Part shown: positions 22,741 through 39,439 of the stretch, one piece after another
Position numbering within the stretch: the first letter of the stretch is position 1
How the letters are laid out: the number at the start of each line of letters is the position of its first letter
Assembly: GCA_009760885.1 (NCBI GenBank)
Contig: CM019710.1
Coordinates: forward strand, 4,751,686-4,815,685
Reading direction: 5' to 3'
Source of the DNA: Achatina immaculata
Taxonomy: Eukaryota; Mollusca; Gastropoda; Stylommatophora; Achatinidae
Length of the DNA stretch: 64,000 nucleotides
Translations under genes and position numbers: made by a program
Notes under the pieces: model-generated
What the model was told of the DNA's origin: nothing
The model's input: the letters and a program-made list of their open reading frames with translations, nothing else
Databases searched by the model: none

Positions 22741-23439
22741 AGAAGAAAGAAGTGTAAAAGAGAGTTCTGAAGACGGGAGCAGGAAAGAGATAAATAAGGA
22801 AAAAAACAGCACTTTCAAACTATCATCACTGTGTGACATCTGAGCAGCTGAGATCTTTTCAAGTATCATTTCCCTGCTACAGCTAGCTCCTGCATATACC
22901 AGAAGGAACTAACATATTTGCACATTATATATAAAAAAATAAAAACATACAGCGCACATGTAAATGCTAATAGTGTACCATATGATTTTTCAACTTACAA
23001 CCAGTACATCAGAACGCATTTTTTAGTAGTTAAGTAAAGACTACTATCGTCGTTATAACAGCGTACGCAGGTTTGACACTTTTAGTCTGAACAACTGTGA
23101 TCCAAACCTCAGACTCCAGTGAGATAAGCAGCCACCTAATCAATGAGAGTCCATGGCTCAAGCCACAATCATCCTCTTTCTATTTTTTTTTTTTTCTCTC
23201 ATGTCTTAAAGTGTTTTTGCATTGTTCCCCCAAGCCTAGCTATAGTGACTACCTTTACTGTGAAAGTGCACAAAGTCTGTAGGGTGAGGTACACCAGACT
23301 GAACTTACACTTATGCTTGAACATGCAAAAAATAAATATTCTATCACACAGACTTCAGACTCCCTAGAGTGGTAGAGATGGTAGCATTTTGGATACAACT
23401 GGATTTGGAGTCGGTAAAAAAAAAGTAGTATAAATTACC
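22741..23439. other. No recognisable feature
   Basis: Unique sequence with a poly-T at 23185-23196. No exon with kinase similarity found. Confidence 0.5.
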
Positions 23440-24335
23440 TAATTATTATAGAGTTGATGTTTGTAGAAATGTACTATTTGTGATATATCTGATGTTTGTA
23501 GAAATGTACTACTTATGGTGGAGCTGACATTTGTCGAAATGTGCTACTTATGGTGGAGCTGATGTTGATAGACATGTGCTATATATGGTGGAGCTGATGT
23601 TTGTAGAAATGTGCTACTTATGGTGGAGCTGATGTTGATAGACATGTGCTACTTATGGTGGAGCTGATGTTTGTAGAAATGTACTACTTATGGTGGAGCT
23701 GATGTTGATAGACATGTGCTACTTATGATGGAGCTGATGTTGATAGACATGTGCTACTTATGGTGGAGCTGATGTTGATAGTCATGTGCTACTTATGGTG
23801 GAACTGATGTTTGTAGAAATGTACTACTTATGGTGGAGCTGATGTTGATAGACATGTGCTACTTATGGTGGAGCTGATGTTGATAGACATGTGTTACTTA
23901 TGACAGAGTTCATTTTTGTAGAAATGTGCTACTTATGATGGAGCTGATGTTTGTAGAAATGTGCTACTTATGACAGAGTTGATTTTTGTAGAAATGTGTT
24001 ACTTATGGTGGAGCTGATGTTTGCAGAAATGTGCTACTTATGGTGGAGCTGATGTTTGTAGAAATGTACTACTTAAGATGGAGCTGATGTTGGCAGAAAT
24101 GTACTATTAATGATGGAGCTGATGTTTGTAGAAATGTGCTACTTATGATGGAGCTGATGTTTGTAGAAATGTACTACTCATGATGGAGCTGATGTTTGTA
24201 GAAATGAGCTACTCATGATGGAGCTGATGTTTGTAGAAATGTGCTACTCATGATGGAGCTGATGTTTGTAGAAATGTGCTACTCATTATGGAGCTGATGT
24301 TTGTAGAAATGTACTACTCATGACAGAGCTGAAGT
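23440..24335. repeat. 35-bp minisatellite with two alternating unit types
   Basis: About 25 copies with the core acttatggtggagctgatgt. Two variants recur, tttgtagaaatgtgct and tgatagacatgtgct, and the right end switches to actcatgatgg. It lies 250 bp downstream of SIK3 exon 3, in intron 3. Confidence 0.96.
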
Positions 24336-24583
24336 CAAATCAAAGAACAAAAAAGAGAACTCGTACTTGGAAGCATTCTGGAAGGAGGCAGACTGGGAAG
24401 TAAATTACCACGTATGAAGTAGCCCAAGTTGCAAGACCTGGCCAAGACCCGGCGCAGCAACCCCACAGCCCACACCCATGTATAATGTAACAAAAGCCGC
24501 TGAACAGATCAAAAAAAAAAAAGAACAAAATGCCTCCAATCCTGCTCACTGAAGCTTGATCACAGACAGCCCTGAGTACTCAC

Positions 24584-30454
<5,871 letters not shown>

Positions 30455-30575
30455 CCAGTAGTTGCCAAGGTGTGGTCCACGGACTATAAGTTGTCCTTGG
30501 AGCATTATCGGGTGGTCCTTGGCAGCGTTATCGATCTGGTATTAAGTTTTATCTATTGATTAAGGACAATTAAGA
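30455..30575. mobile_element. hAT-like MITE fragment
   Basis: ccagtagttgccaaggtgtg, then gtccacggactataag, resembles the ccagtggttcccaaagtgtg, gtccgcggacc start of hAT MITEs. The right end is unclear. Confidence 0.5.
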
Positions 30576-30939
30576 CAGGCTTTGCCAATACAGAAATTTT
30601 ATATCTCGATCTAGATAACTCTGATCCCATCTAAAAAGTGAAAATAGTTATCTACGTGTTAGCTATTAACCTAGATAATTATAAATTGAATCGAATTAAT
30701 TCTGGATAGTTTCATCACATTCCACAAGAGAGAGAGAGAGAGAGAGAGAACAAACATTGAGTACATTTTCCATGATTAACCCTTTCACAGTAAATGAATA
30801 AACGTTTCACCTACTTAACGTATTATAAATTAGCAATTGATTCAGAACTGCCGTTGTCAGTCTTGGAGCTCACCTTCTTCACGCTGATGAACTTTGCGCA
30901 TGTGTCGTACTTATTATAGAATTTGACAAATGTGATGCT
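30576..30939. other. AT-rich sequence with (AG)n at 30728-30749
   Basis: Unique AT-rich DNA with one short AG microsatellite. Nothing else recognised. Confidence 0.5.
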
Positions 30940-31242
30940 GAGAATATTTTGCAGGAACTCAAGAATTTGATAATGTGAAACTAGATTAGAGGATTAAAGA
31001 GAGAAAACTTAAATATTTTTGACACATTAAATGTCATGATAATCTAGAGAAGACGATCTTGGAAGGGTACATAATGGGAAAAAGAAAGAGAGGAAGACCA
31101 AGGCGAAGATCGCTGCAAGACATCGTTGATGATCTGCAAATGGATGCATCAGCAGCAGGGCATCTTGCTCACAACCTAGAGGCCTACAGGAGAGCTATTA
31201 GGGAGGCAAAGTTCCGCAAGGGACATGCAAATGAATGAATGT
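30940..31242 (+). mobile_element. L-B LINE 3' end
   Basis: Encodes the tail LEGYIMGKRKRGRPRR, LQDIVDDLQMDASAAGHLAH, EAYRRAIREAKFRKGHANE with one frame break, then an atgaatga tail. RTE-like LINE C-terminus, 5'-truncated. Confidence 0.85.
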
Positions 31243-31269
31243 TGATTTAGTCATTTAACTAGGTATATG

Positions 31270-31481
31270 TGAAACACGGAGTCCTCAAGGAAACAGAAAA
31301 CGAGGAAGACCTGGACTTACTTGGAGAAGAGAAATTATGACAGTGCTCACAGACAAGGGATACACATGGAAGGAAGCAGAGAACAATTCTTAGAACAGGG
31401 ATGACTGGATAGCTTTTTGGCTACTATGCTGTCAAGGGAATGAAAGGCGATGATGATGATGATGATGATGATGACGATGAC

Positions 31482-31530
<49 letters not shown>

Positions 31531-31531
31531 T
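31270..31531 (+). mobile_element. L-D LINE 3' end with (GAT)n tail
   Basis: Reads RKRGRPGLTWRREIM, KGYTWKEAE and DDWIAF, then a roughly 80-base gat repeat (31449-31530). It lies immediately after an L-B end. The long tail shows a LINE tail acting as a microsatellite seed. Confidence 0.8.
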
Positions 31532-31779
31532 GAGACTTAATTAGGAGGTCTCGTCCTTTATTTTAATGAGATATGTGTGCCATTCTTTGCAATTTGAAAT
31601 TTTACATCTTCTTCTGAGTGTCTCCCAGAAAATCTTGAGTTTCTAGAAAAACACAATTTACATTTTAAAAAAACGCAGTAAGTAGGCTACTACAATATTT
31701 GAAAAGTTACAAAATAAATGAGGAGGAAGGCTCAGCGTTGGGATTTGCTTGTGTCATTTAAGCACTTGAAATAGAGACT
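31532..31779. other. No recognisable feature
   Basis: Unique AT-rich sequence between LINE ends. Confidence 0.45.
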
Positions 31780-32077
31780 TCATGAGAACGTGCACAAACT
31801 GAAGAAGGTTGGCTAGTAAGGAAGATTAAACAGAGGAAACATTTTGACATATTAAACATGAGAATTTAGAGAAGATAGTCTTGGAAGGGTGCATGATGGG
31901 AAACAGAAAAAGAGGAAGACCAGTGAGAAGATGGCTGCAAGACATCGTTGATGATCTGCAAATGGATGCATCAGCAGCAAGGCACCTTGCTTACAACCGA
32001 GCGGCCTACAGGAGAGCTGTTAGGGAGGCAAAGTTCCGCAAAGGACATGCAAATAATTGACTGACTGACTGATTGAT
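31780..32077 (+). mobile_element. L-B LINE 3' end, TGAC-type tail
   Basis: Same C-terminal block as the other L-B copies (KRGRPVRRWLQDIVDDLQMD, with a small deletion upstream), but the tail is ttgactgactgactgattga instead of atga repeats. Confidence 0.83.
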
Positions 32078-32339
32078 AGCTCTCCTCTTTGTAAATAATG
32101 TTCTGCAACCAACAAAGGGCATTTCTTCAATATGTAAAGTAATGAAATCCTTAAGTGCAGCTGAAAACTCGATAACTAAAGAAGACTTCCAATTAACAAG
32201 AATCAGAATAGATGGTAAGACTAATAAACAAGACACAGGGGTTTATAATAAATTAGAATAATACAGAAGCGCCACTGGTTGTAGTCAATATTAAGAACTT
32301 TGTTCATACGTTTTTATATCAGCTCTTATACCTCTAAGT

Positions 32340-32453
32340 GCTATGCCACGTGGTGTAGGCTATCATTTCTCTCCATAATTCCGTCTTTTGCGTTGATTAT
32401 GAGATCCGCCAGTGACTTTCTTCCTAGCCACACTGACAGCCCATCCAGTAGCT

Positions 32454-32502
<49 letters not shown>

Positions 32503-32870
32503 GTCTTCCTCTGTCTCTTCTTCCCTCAATTTTTCCAGTCGTCACAATGTATTCCCATTTTCCTCTTCTCAGGAAATGAGAATATATAAATATCGTTTGT
32601 CTGCCTCAGATCTTTGCTATAATTTGCTTTTTAACTACAGCCTCTCTTAAGACTTCTTCGTTGGTTTTCTTAGCTGTCCACGTTCAACATCCTTCTTATA
32701 AACCACATTTCCATGGCCTCCATTTCTCGATGTACTCTCTCATTCATAGACCATGCTTCACACCCATAAAATGGCTCGATGTAACACTTAAGTACTCGGA
32801 ATCTTGTTTCCATTGATATGGATCTAATACTACCACATTCAAATGCTGACAGTGAGAGTTTTTAGAACCA
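32340..32870 (-). mobile_element. L-H LINE 3' end with GA expansion in coding
   Basis: Minus-strand order: ETRFRVLKCYIEPF, GCEAWSMNERVHREMEAME, MWFIRRML, a frameshift to WTAKKTNEEVLR, YIVTTGKIEGRRDRGRH, a GA run (32454-32498) read as EREREK, then LLDGLSVWLGRKSLADLIIN. This is a standard LINE ORF2 C-terminal region, with a microsatellite inserted at the basic RGRQ block. Confidence 0.82.
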
Positions 32871-32984
32871 AGAATCTGGTCAAATCTAAACTGAGAAATA
32901 AAATAACCCAGAACTTCTTCCTGCTGTTTTTAATTGGTCAAATTCAGCTTAAGAAAACATGGTTCCCCCACCGCCTTTCAAAGT

Positions 32985-33290
32985 TATAACTTCTTCGTTC
33001 TCTTCTATCACCACGACCGCCCTGTGATCCTACTGAATTTACGCATGTAGTCCTCGATAGGTCCTGTGGTCCCCCGTGTGGTCCCCAAAAGGACCACAAG
33101 AGGTTCAGAGCATCGCAGGGCTTGAGCCTGTATTCTTGGTGGGTCTCAGAAGCGGGATTGCGTGACACCGTGGTTTTACGTTGCACCAGTTTAATCTAGA
33201 GTTGGACTTTCTCACCGGAAAACCTCGACGTGTTTTGAGATGCCCGTGTATCACAGCCGGGTGAGAGGTGGTTGCCCATCCAGTCCAGTG
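32985..33290 (-). mobile_element. Repeat Y retroposon, copy at 33 kb
   Basis: In reverse it matches 48734-49034: ccggtgagaaagtccaactc, taaactggtgcaacg, agacccaccaagaat, gtccttttggggaccac and gaagaag at its 3' end. Imperfect; about 80% by eye. Tandem 88-89-bp and 107-bp repeats lie on its 5' side to about 33780. Confidence 0.78.
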
Positions 33291-33368
33291 TTGGACTTTC
33301 TCACCGGAAAACCTCAGCGTGATTAGGATACGCATACATCCCCGCCGGGTGAGAGGTGGTTGCCCATC
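33202..33368 (-). repeat. 88-89-bp tandem duplication at repeat Y 5' side
   Basis: ttggactttctcaccggaaa starts at 33202 and 33291, and ccgggtgagaggtggttgcc recurs at the matching place. The first unit overlaps the part of repeat Y shared with the 48.7 kb copy. Confidence 0.88.
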
Positions 33369-33483
33369 TAGACTTCGATAGTCTCCAACTTCAGCATTTT
33401 GTGGTCGTGGCCGCTACCCTTCCTAGTTGTGACCAGGATGGAGCTTTTGTCCAGGAGGATGAATCCTCGCCACTTGTGACTTC

Positions 33484-33790
33484 CACCCCTGGGTTGAGCC
33501 AATTTAGGCATATTATCCCAGAATGGGCGTGTTTAGGACGTGACCGACCTCTAGAGCGGAGGTACCGTGACGTGCGAAGCCATCAAGTTTCACCCCTGGT
33601 GTAAGCCGGTTTAGGCATATTTCACCAGTATGGGTGTATATCGGACGTGACCGACCTCTAGAGCGGAGGTACCGTGACATGCGTAGCCATCAAGTCTCAC
33701 CCCTGGTGTAAACCGGTTTAGGCATATTTCACCAGTATGAGTGTATTTTGGACGTGGCTGGCCTCTAGAGCAGGGATGCTGTGGTATGAG
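33484..33790. repeat. 107-bp tandem repeat, about 2.8 units
   Basis: cacccctgg starts at 33484, 33591 and 33698, exactly 107 bp apart. Units contain ggtttaggcatatttcacca and gacctctagagcggaggtac. The last unit is shorter and more diverged. Confidence 0.93.
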
Positions 33791-34118
33791 CAGCTCTCGC
33801 CGCGATACTACTGGACAAACCGATTAAGCTTCACTTTATTCTTTCCATCACCTTTTCACATCGGCGCCACACAGCAACCCTAATTGCTTTTTCGTATTTT
33901 CTTCCTTGGCCAGGAGGAGCTTCACTCCACGCGCGGCATCCGAAGAATCTCGCCAGCAGTGTGAAAGTTATAACAAATAATAATGGCTGCATATCCAAAT
34001 AATCTTCAGGAGATGAAGCCTTCGCATAATCTTATCAAGTAGATATCTCAAATGATGATGATGATGATCCTTTTATGAGACTTGATCAAGTAATTATTAT
34101 CCAAACCATGTTAGTATT
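33791..34118. other. No recognisable feature
   Basis: Unique sequence with a short gat run at 34053-34067. Could be further 5' sequence of repeat Y. Confidence 0.45.
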
Positions 34119-34775
34119 CAGTGAGTCATTTGCATGTCCTTTGCTGAACTTTGCCTCCCTAATTGCTCTCATGTAGGCCTCTCGGTTGTAAGCAAGATGC
34201 CCTGCTGCTGATGCATCAATTTGCAGATTATCAACGATGTCTTGCAGCCATCTTCGCCTTGGTCTTCCTCTCTTTCTTTTTCCCATTAAGTACCCTTCCA
34301 AGATGGTCTTCTCTAGATTATCATGACACATAATGTGTTCAAATTATTTAAGTTTTCTTTACTAGATAGCTTTCTTCAATATTAAGTTATTGTAGTATAG
34401 ATATGTTTGTTCTTTTCTGTGCCCTTTTAGTTGAAGGACTCTTCTGTACCATTGACATTGAAAGGCATTTATATGTTTCTCATCTGTTTTGTTAAGTGTC
34501 CAGGTCTCATAGGCATATGTTACGATGGGAAATATGCATGCCCATAAAAATCGTATTTTTTTTAGTTCTGTCTGTTCCTCTCCACAGATTCTTTAGTTGC
34601 TGTATTTTTTGAAGAGCGATAGATGTCCTCCTTTTAATATCCCTCATTGTATGTCCATTATTATTTACTAAGGATCCAAGATATTCAAAACTCTCCACTT
34701 CTTCCAATTTTTCCTCACTGATACATATTTCAGCTGCCTTATTTGTTTTGTCAGTTTCCATTAGTATTTTAGTAT
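34119..34775 (-). mobile_element. L-B LINE 3' portion
   Basis: Minus-strand frames give TNKAAEICISEEKLEEVESF, EYLGSLVNNNGHTMRDIKRR, NLWRGTDRT and later KKTILEGYLMGKRKRGRPRR plus IVDNLQIDASAAGH. Two frames are joined by a frameshift near 34340-34500. Inactive. Confidence 0.85.
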
Positions 34776-34919
34776 TATAATATATTATTAGTATTATAAT
34801 ATTAGTATTACTTTCAATTAAATCACCGATTAATTTTCACTCATACATTACAAAATACTATGTCCTAGATAATTTTTTAGATAAATGATTTTAGAATAGA
34901 GATAATTCTATATATATTT

Positions 34920-34945
34920 TGGAGGAATTATATATATATATATAC

Positions 34946-35007
<62 letters not shown>
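34920..35007. repeat. (TA)n microsatellite
   Basis: About 85 bases of TA with a few acata interruptions. Confidence 0.96.
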
Positions 35008-35008
<1 letters not shown>

Positions 35009-35234
35009 AGTTAGCAAAACTAAAGTAAGGGTCTATATAAGATAAGGGTCAGCTACTCATATTTAGATGGAAAAATTTCCCTTGAGTATGAAAAGCCTAG
35101 CCAAAGTTAATGGAACCTTGCATTATCGTTGAATGATGTCTCTTTTCCGGTTTGTAGAGGCATATGGATATATGATGTTAGCGCGCATATTTTCATTTAT
35201 TTGTTTCGTGACTTGAGACTTATCTTGTTTTGTC

Positions 35235-35580
35235 TTCTATCTCCCTGGAACCGCGAGCTGGTGTTCTTTGCAGCCGATGCTGTGAGGATGTTGGGGCACA
35301 GCATCGTCTCGGCGTGAGTGCGGGGTTATGGCGGCTATCTTTTCAGCTAAAAACCTGGGGGGCGGGGTGTGCAATGCTTCTTTAGCAGACTCCACCACCA
35401 TGGGGACTATGGCGATCCCTGCCCCGTTAGCCAGGCTAGGCCTGTTACTGGGGGTACCACGAAGAGGTGGGACAGGGTCTTGGTCAGCTATGGGTCGCTA
35501 ACCCTGACGCTAGCATATCAGCTATGGGCCGCGGATTTGCCTCATCGGACTGGCGTCTTCAGCCACTGACTTTGGGACAC
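35235..35580 (+). repeat. Interspersed repeat X, copy 2
   Basis: The clearest copy: ccctggaaccgcgagctggt, cagccgatgctgtg, gcacagcatcg, ttctttagcagactccacca, atggcgatccctgccccgtt, ctgttactgggggtacc, gtcagctatgggtcgc. Same block order as the other copies. Confidence 0.82.
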
Positions 35581-35879
35581 ATAGGTTAATCTTATTAGAG
35601 ACTTGTTTTTAATGTCACTGGGCCAGCTACATATTTACAATATTGCTCATCCGACATTGGCTGGCTCTTAAAATTTTAATATTTTAAAACCTGTTATGTT
35701 AAGTAAACATCATCTTGTACGACCAGCCGTTTATAGCTTTAATAACAATTTATAAATTAATTGAAAAAAATCATAAGATAAACTATAAATCTATTACAAT
35801 GTGAGAAACAATTAAAAGAAATGAATATAGGTGTATTACTTACATTATCACCATGTTCATCACATGTTCAACGAAAAGC
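35581..35879. other. No recognisable feature
   Basis: AT-rich unique sequence up to the minisatellite. Confidence 0.45.
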
Positions 35880-36352
35880 TTTTAAACGTCAAAGAAATAT
35901 GACCATACAACAAAGAAACATGAACATACAGTACAACAAAAACATGAACATATAGCAAGTGAATATGAACACACAATAAAGAAAATACGATTGTACAGCA
36001 AGTAAACTTGATTATACAGCAAGGAAATATGATTACACGGCAAAAGGAAATGTGATCACACAGAAAGGAGACGTGATTATACAGCAAGGAAATATGATTA
36101 CACAGCAAAATGAAATGTGATCACACAGAAAGGAGACGTGATTATACAGCAAGGAAATATGATTACACAGCAAAATGAAATGTGATCACACAGAAAGGAG
36201 ACGTGATTATACAGCAAGGAAATATGATTACACAGCAAAAGGAAATGTGATTACACAGCAAGGAAATATGATTATACAGCAAGGAAATATGACTGCACAG
36301 CAAGGAAATATGATTATACAGAAAGGAAATATGACTGTACAGCAAGGAGATA
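35880..36352. repeat. ~21-22-bp minisatellite with 65-bp higher-order unit
   Basis: Basic unit gaaatatgattatacagcaa. Between about 36030 and 36240 three variant units (tacacagcaaaatg, gatcacacagaaagg, gacgtgattatacagcaag) recur as a 65-bp block. Confidence 0.94.
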
Positions 36353-36721
36353 TCTTATCTTATATCTTATATCCTTCCCGTGCCGTTAAACGTCACATAG
36401 GGCTCGCAAAGTAGTTCGCCAATTTTTCTGTCTTCGGCGAGTCTTTCAACTTCATCAAGGGATTTTATGCCGGTTAATTTGGCCTCTCTTAACAATGTCC
36501 TCTTCAGAGTTTCACGCGGTCTGCCTCTTTTTCTTTGTCCTGTTGTGTTCCACTTGATAGCTTGTATTGGGATTCTCTGATCATTTCTTCTCATCAAGTG
36601 ACCAACATATGTCCATCTCCTTTTCCTGATCACCCATGAGACTGGTTGTTGTTCAGTCATCTGTCTTATCACTGCATTGTTCTTGAACTCGTTCCACTTG
36701 ATGCCAAGTATTTTCCTTACA
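36353..36721 (-). mobile_element. L-A LINE 3' end
   Basis: Minus-strand frame reads CLNVRKILGIKWNEFKNNAV, RRWTYVGHLMRRN and RKRGRPRETLKRTLLREAKL, with TATAAGA-type tail (ttatcttatatcttatatcc). It abuts an RNase H fragment at 36.73 kb. Confidence 0.88.
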
Positions 36722-36729
36722 TTTAAACA

Positions 36730-37025
36730 CACAAACTCCTCTAAAACTATTAATAACCTGCTGGATCATTTAAAAAGTATGATCCAGAAAGCCGAGTCAG
36801 GTTCTATACGCTGGAAGTGGCTTGAGTCATTGCAGAAATCAACGACTAGCAGACTCACCTTCGTCTATCTTCCTGGGCACGTGGGCATCCAGAGAAATGA
36901 GATAACTGATATGCTGGGTGGCTCTGCCATCATCACAGATGGACAACTACTGGGTAGAGATAACGTTGCTAACGTGCTCAGAGAGATAGGTAGAGTGGAC
37001 ATGTCCAGAATGAAATGGTGATAAC
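36730..37025 (+). mobile_element. L-RNH LINE fragment (RNase H end)
   Basis: Open frame reads SSKTINNLLDHLKSMIQKAE, then RLTFVYLPGHVGIQRNEITD, the RNase H motif (PGHxGIxxNExAD), followed by MLGGSA. It resembles the L-RNH copies at 12.8 and 21.9 kb in place and order but is diverged. Confidence 0.72.
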
Positions 37026-37137
37026 CCAAAGCATAAACCATTAGAAATTTTTGTATGCTCTTTAGAACTTCTGCAGAAATATAGTCAGTGCTTTCAGAAC
37101 GCCAACATTCTAACTTAAGTATAGGTAAGATAATCTC

Positions 37138-37256
37138 AGCAGAGAATAATTCCAAGAACAGGGATGACTGGAGAGCTTTTATCCGTGGCCTATGCTCCCA
37201 AGGGAGTGAATTGCGATGATGATGATGATGATGATGATTGATGATTGATGATCATC
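37138..37256 (+). mobile_element. L-D LINE 3' tip with (GAT)n tail
   Basis: Contains gaacagggatgactggagag, ccgtggcctatgctccc and a gat repeat tail, matching the ends at 31.3 and 3.7 kb. Confidence 0.75.
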
Positions 37257-37416
37257 TCATTTCAGCAGACAGCAATATTGCGAAGGAAATATCCACAAGA
37301 AGTTGGCAGGCATCTCTGCCCTTTAACAAATATGGAAATCTCCCATTCTTCATACAAACCTCAAGCTCAGAATCTGTAAATCCAGATGCTCGCTCCATTT
37401 TATTACATGCAGCCGA

Positions 37417-37655
37417 AACAATGGAGAACCAATCAGAGAACTGAAAGTAGACTGAGAGAACCAATCAGAGAAATGAAAGTAGACTGAGAGAACCAATCAG
37501 AGAAATGAAAGTAGACTGGCAGAACCAATCAGAGAACTGAAAGTAGACTGAGAGAACCAATCAGAGAACTGAAAGTAGACTGAGAGAACCAATCAGAGAA
37601 ATGAAAGTAGACTGAGAGAACCAATCAGAGAAATGAAAGTAGACTGAGAGGATTT
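37417..37655. repeat. 32-bp minisatellite
   Basis: About seven near-identical units of gagaaccaatcagagaaatg plus aaagtagactga. Confidence 0.95.
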
Positions 37656-38045
37656 GAAGGAAGATGCCTCAGAAAAATGTTAAGAATACACCGGGAAGTA
37701 CACGTGACAAAAGAGGAAATAACCAAGTAAACAGGCAATGAGAACATTACTGAAGAGGTAAAAAATCGAAGATGAAAATGGCTGGGCCCCATATTACGAA
37801 TAGAAAGAACAAAACACCCCCCCCCCCCCACATACCACCTTGACTTAGACACCTCAAGGAAAAAAGAAAGATGGCCAGATCATTGGAGGCATGAAGACAC
37901 ACAATACAGGAAAAATTAAAGGAAGCGAGAAAGACATGGTCTGAGGTATCCCGACTTGTTCAAGAAAGGATTGGCAGGAGAACTTTTGTTTATGCCTTAT
38001 GCTCCGTTGGGAGTAAAAAAGGGCTGATGATGAAGATAACCCAGT
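37656..38045 (+). mobile_element. L-J LINE C-terminal remnant
   Basis: Frames read GFEGRCLRKMLRIHREVHVT, NRRWKWLGPILRIERTKHP, then a poly-C slip and ERWPDHWRHEDTQ, ending in QENF, CLMLR and a gatgatgaa end. LINE C-terminus with frameshifts. Confidence 0.7.
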
Positions 38046-38120
38046 CGTGCCATAAAGGCCTCTAAGGTATTATGGTGTTAGGGTCGGTATTTTCCTAGAC
38101 CTGTAAGCATACGGAGTTGG
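38046..38120 (-). mobile_element. SINE tail fragment
   Basis: The block gcctctaaggtattatggtg then ttagggtcggtattttccta is the reverse of the SINE-1/2 3' domain (gaaaatatgggcactaacaccatatccctatgtgcc type). Confidence 0.6.
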
Positions 38121-38337
38121 CATCCCTGATGCTCGGTTGGTTTCTCTGCGAGTTTCCATAACTATATCTTTTTTTTTTCCCATCTGGAGTTGCCTCTAGA
38201 TAGTTCCCAGGATAAGGTTGTTAGCCTTATGCCCAACTTCCGGTACATGATATGTAACAGATCAAGCGGAATTCCGCTGATTTCTGCATGCCCGCGAGAG
38301 CGTTAAAAAAACGTCCGCCATCTTGCACGTCACGCCG

Positions 38338-38730
38338 GAATTAGACTCTTTTGAAAACAAATGCCTAAGGAAAATACTCGCATCAATGGAATGAATTCAA
38401 GAACAATGCAGAGATAAGACAGATGACTGAACAACAACCAGTCTCAAGGGTGATCAGGAAAAGGAGATGGACATATGTTGGTCACTTGATGAGAAGAAAT
38501 GATCAGAGAATCCCAAAACAAGCTATCAAGTGGAACACAACAGGCCGAAGAAAAAGAGGCAGACCGCGTGAAATTCTGAAGAGGACATTATTAAGAGAGG
38601 CCAAATTAACAGGCATAAAATCCTTTGATGAGGTTGAAAGACTCGCCGAAGACAGGAAAAATTGGCGAACTACTTTGTGAGCCCTATGTGACGTTTAACG
38701 GCACGGGAAGGATATAAGATATAAGAAGTA
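38338..38730 (+). mobile_element. L-A LINE 3' end
   Basis: Encodes FENKCLRKIL, then MTEQQPVSRVIRKRRWTYVG, HLMRRNDQRIPKQAIKWNTT, GRRKRGRPREILKRTL, VERLAEDRKNW, then a gatataagatataag tail. 5'-truncated. Confidence 0.88.
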
Positions 38731-38779
38731 AGCACACGAGATGATAAATTGGTCAACGTAATATCCGACCGCCTAGCTC

Positions 38780-38905
38780 CAGAACAAGCAAGATAAACGG
38801 GCCAATGGGGACCCATAAGGAAGGATTTAAACCTCCAATCTTCGTCATGAGAGATTAGAACACCAACCTATTCGCTACTCAGGCCCGTCTTATCTTGGCT
38901 CCTTT
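38780..38905 (-). mobile_element. Diverged SINE-1 head
   Basis: The reverse complement reads cctgagtagcgaataggttg, gtgttctaatctctcatgac, gaagattggaggtttaaatc, aligning block by block with the SINE-1 head (gagtggcgaagtggttag, ctctcatggcgaagg, ggttcgaatcc). Confidence 0.6.
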
Positions 38906-39004
38906 CTCATATACCTCTCAGCCCTGAGGGAACAAACAGACATCCTGATTGGACTCTGCAACTGGTTTCTTACAATGCTTTCTGTAATCCGTTTCTCGAA
39001 CTCT

Positions 39005-39300
39005 TATCTGAGTGAATCATCCTCTGCTACCTACAACAAATCTTAGTGCGAATGCTTTTTTCTGGTATGCTGTCTGTTGGTAACCGTGTAACATGGCCAC
39101 ACTTTTGACTTGCTGTTTCTGGATGTAATTTAATACTGCTGTTACCACAAACTTTTCCCTGATGGTGTCAATTTTTATTTGGTCTCTTCTGGTCGCATTT
39201 AGTACTCACCCTTAAACATCTCGTTTCTGCCGTGATGATTTTCCTTTCGCGTTTGGCTGCTACTGCCCATGCTTGACATTGATAGCATAGCGTTGAGAGG
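39005..39300 (-). mobile_element. L-E LINE C-terminal remnant
   Basis: Minus-strand pieces give KGKSSRQKRDV, IKIDTIREKFVVTAVLNYIQ, KQQ and SVAMLHGYQQTAYQ, the same segment as 53.8-54.0 kb in another frame state. Heavily degraded. Confidence 0.68.
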
Positions 39301-39439
39301 AAAACTTCCCCTCAGGCCCATTCACTTTAAAGTAATATAATTAATGTAGTAATTTTAAATTGTTTGAAACTTTGTAAAACTGCAAGCTTACAGAAAGACG
39401 CACAGCTTGCGAATGTTGAAGAAGAAAAAAAAAACCGAA

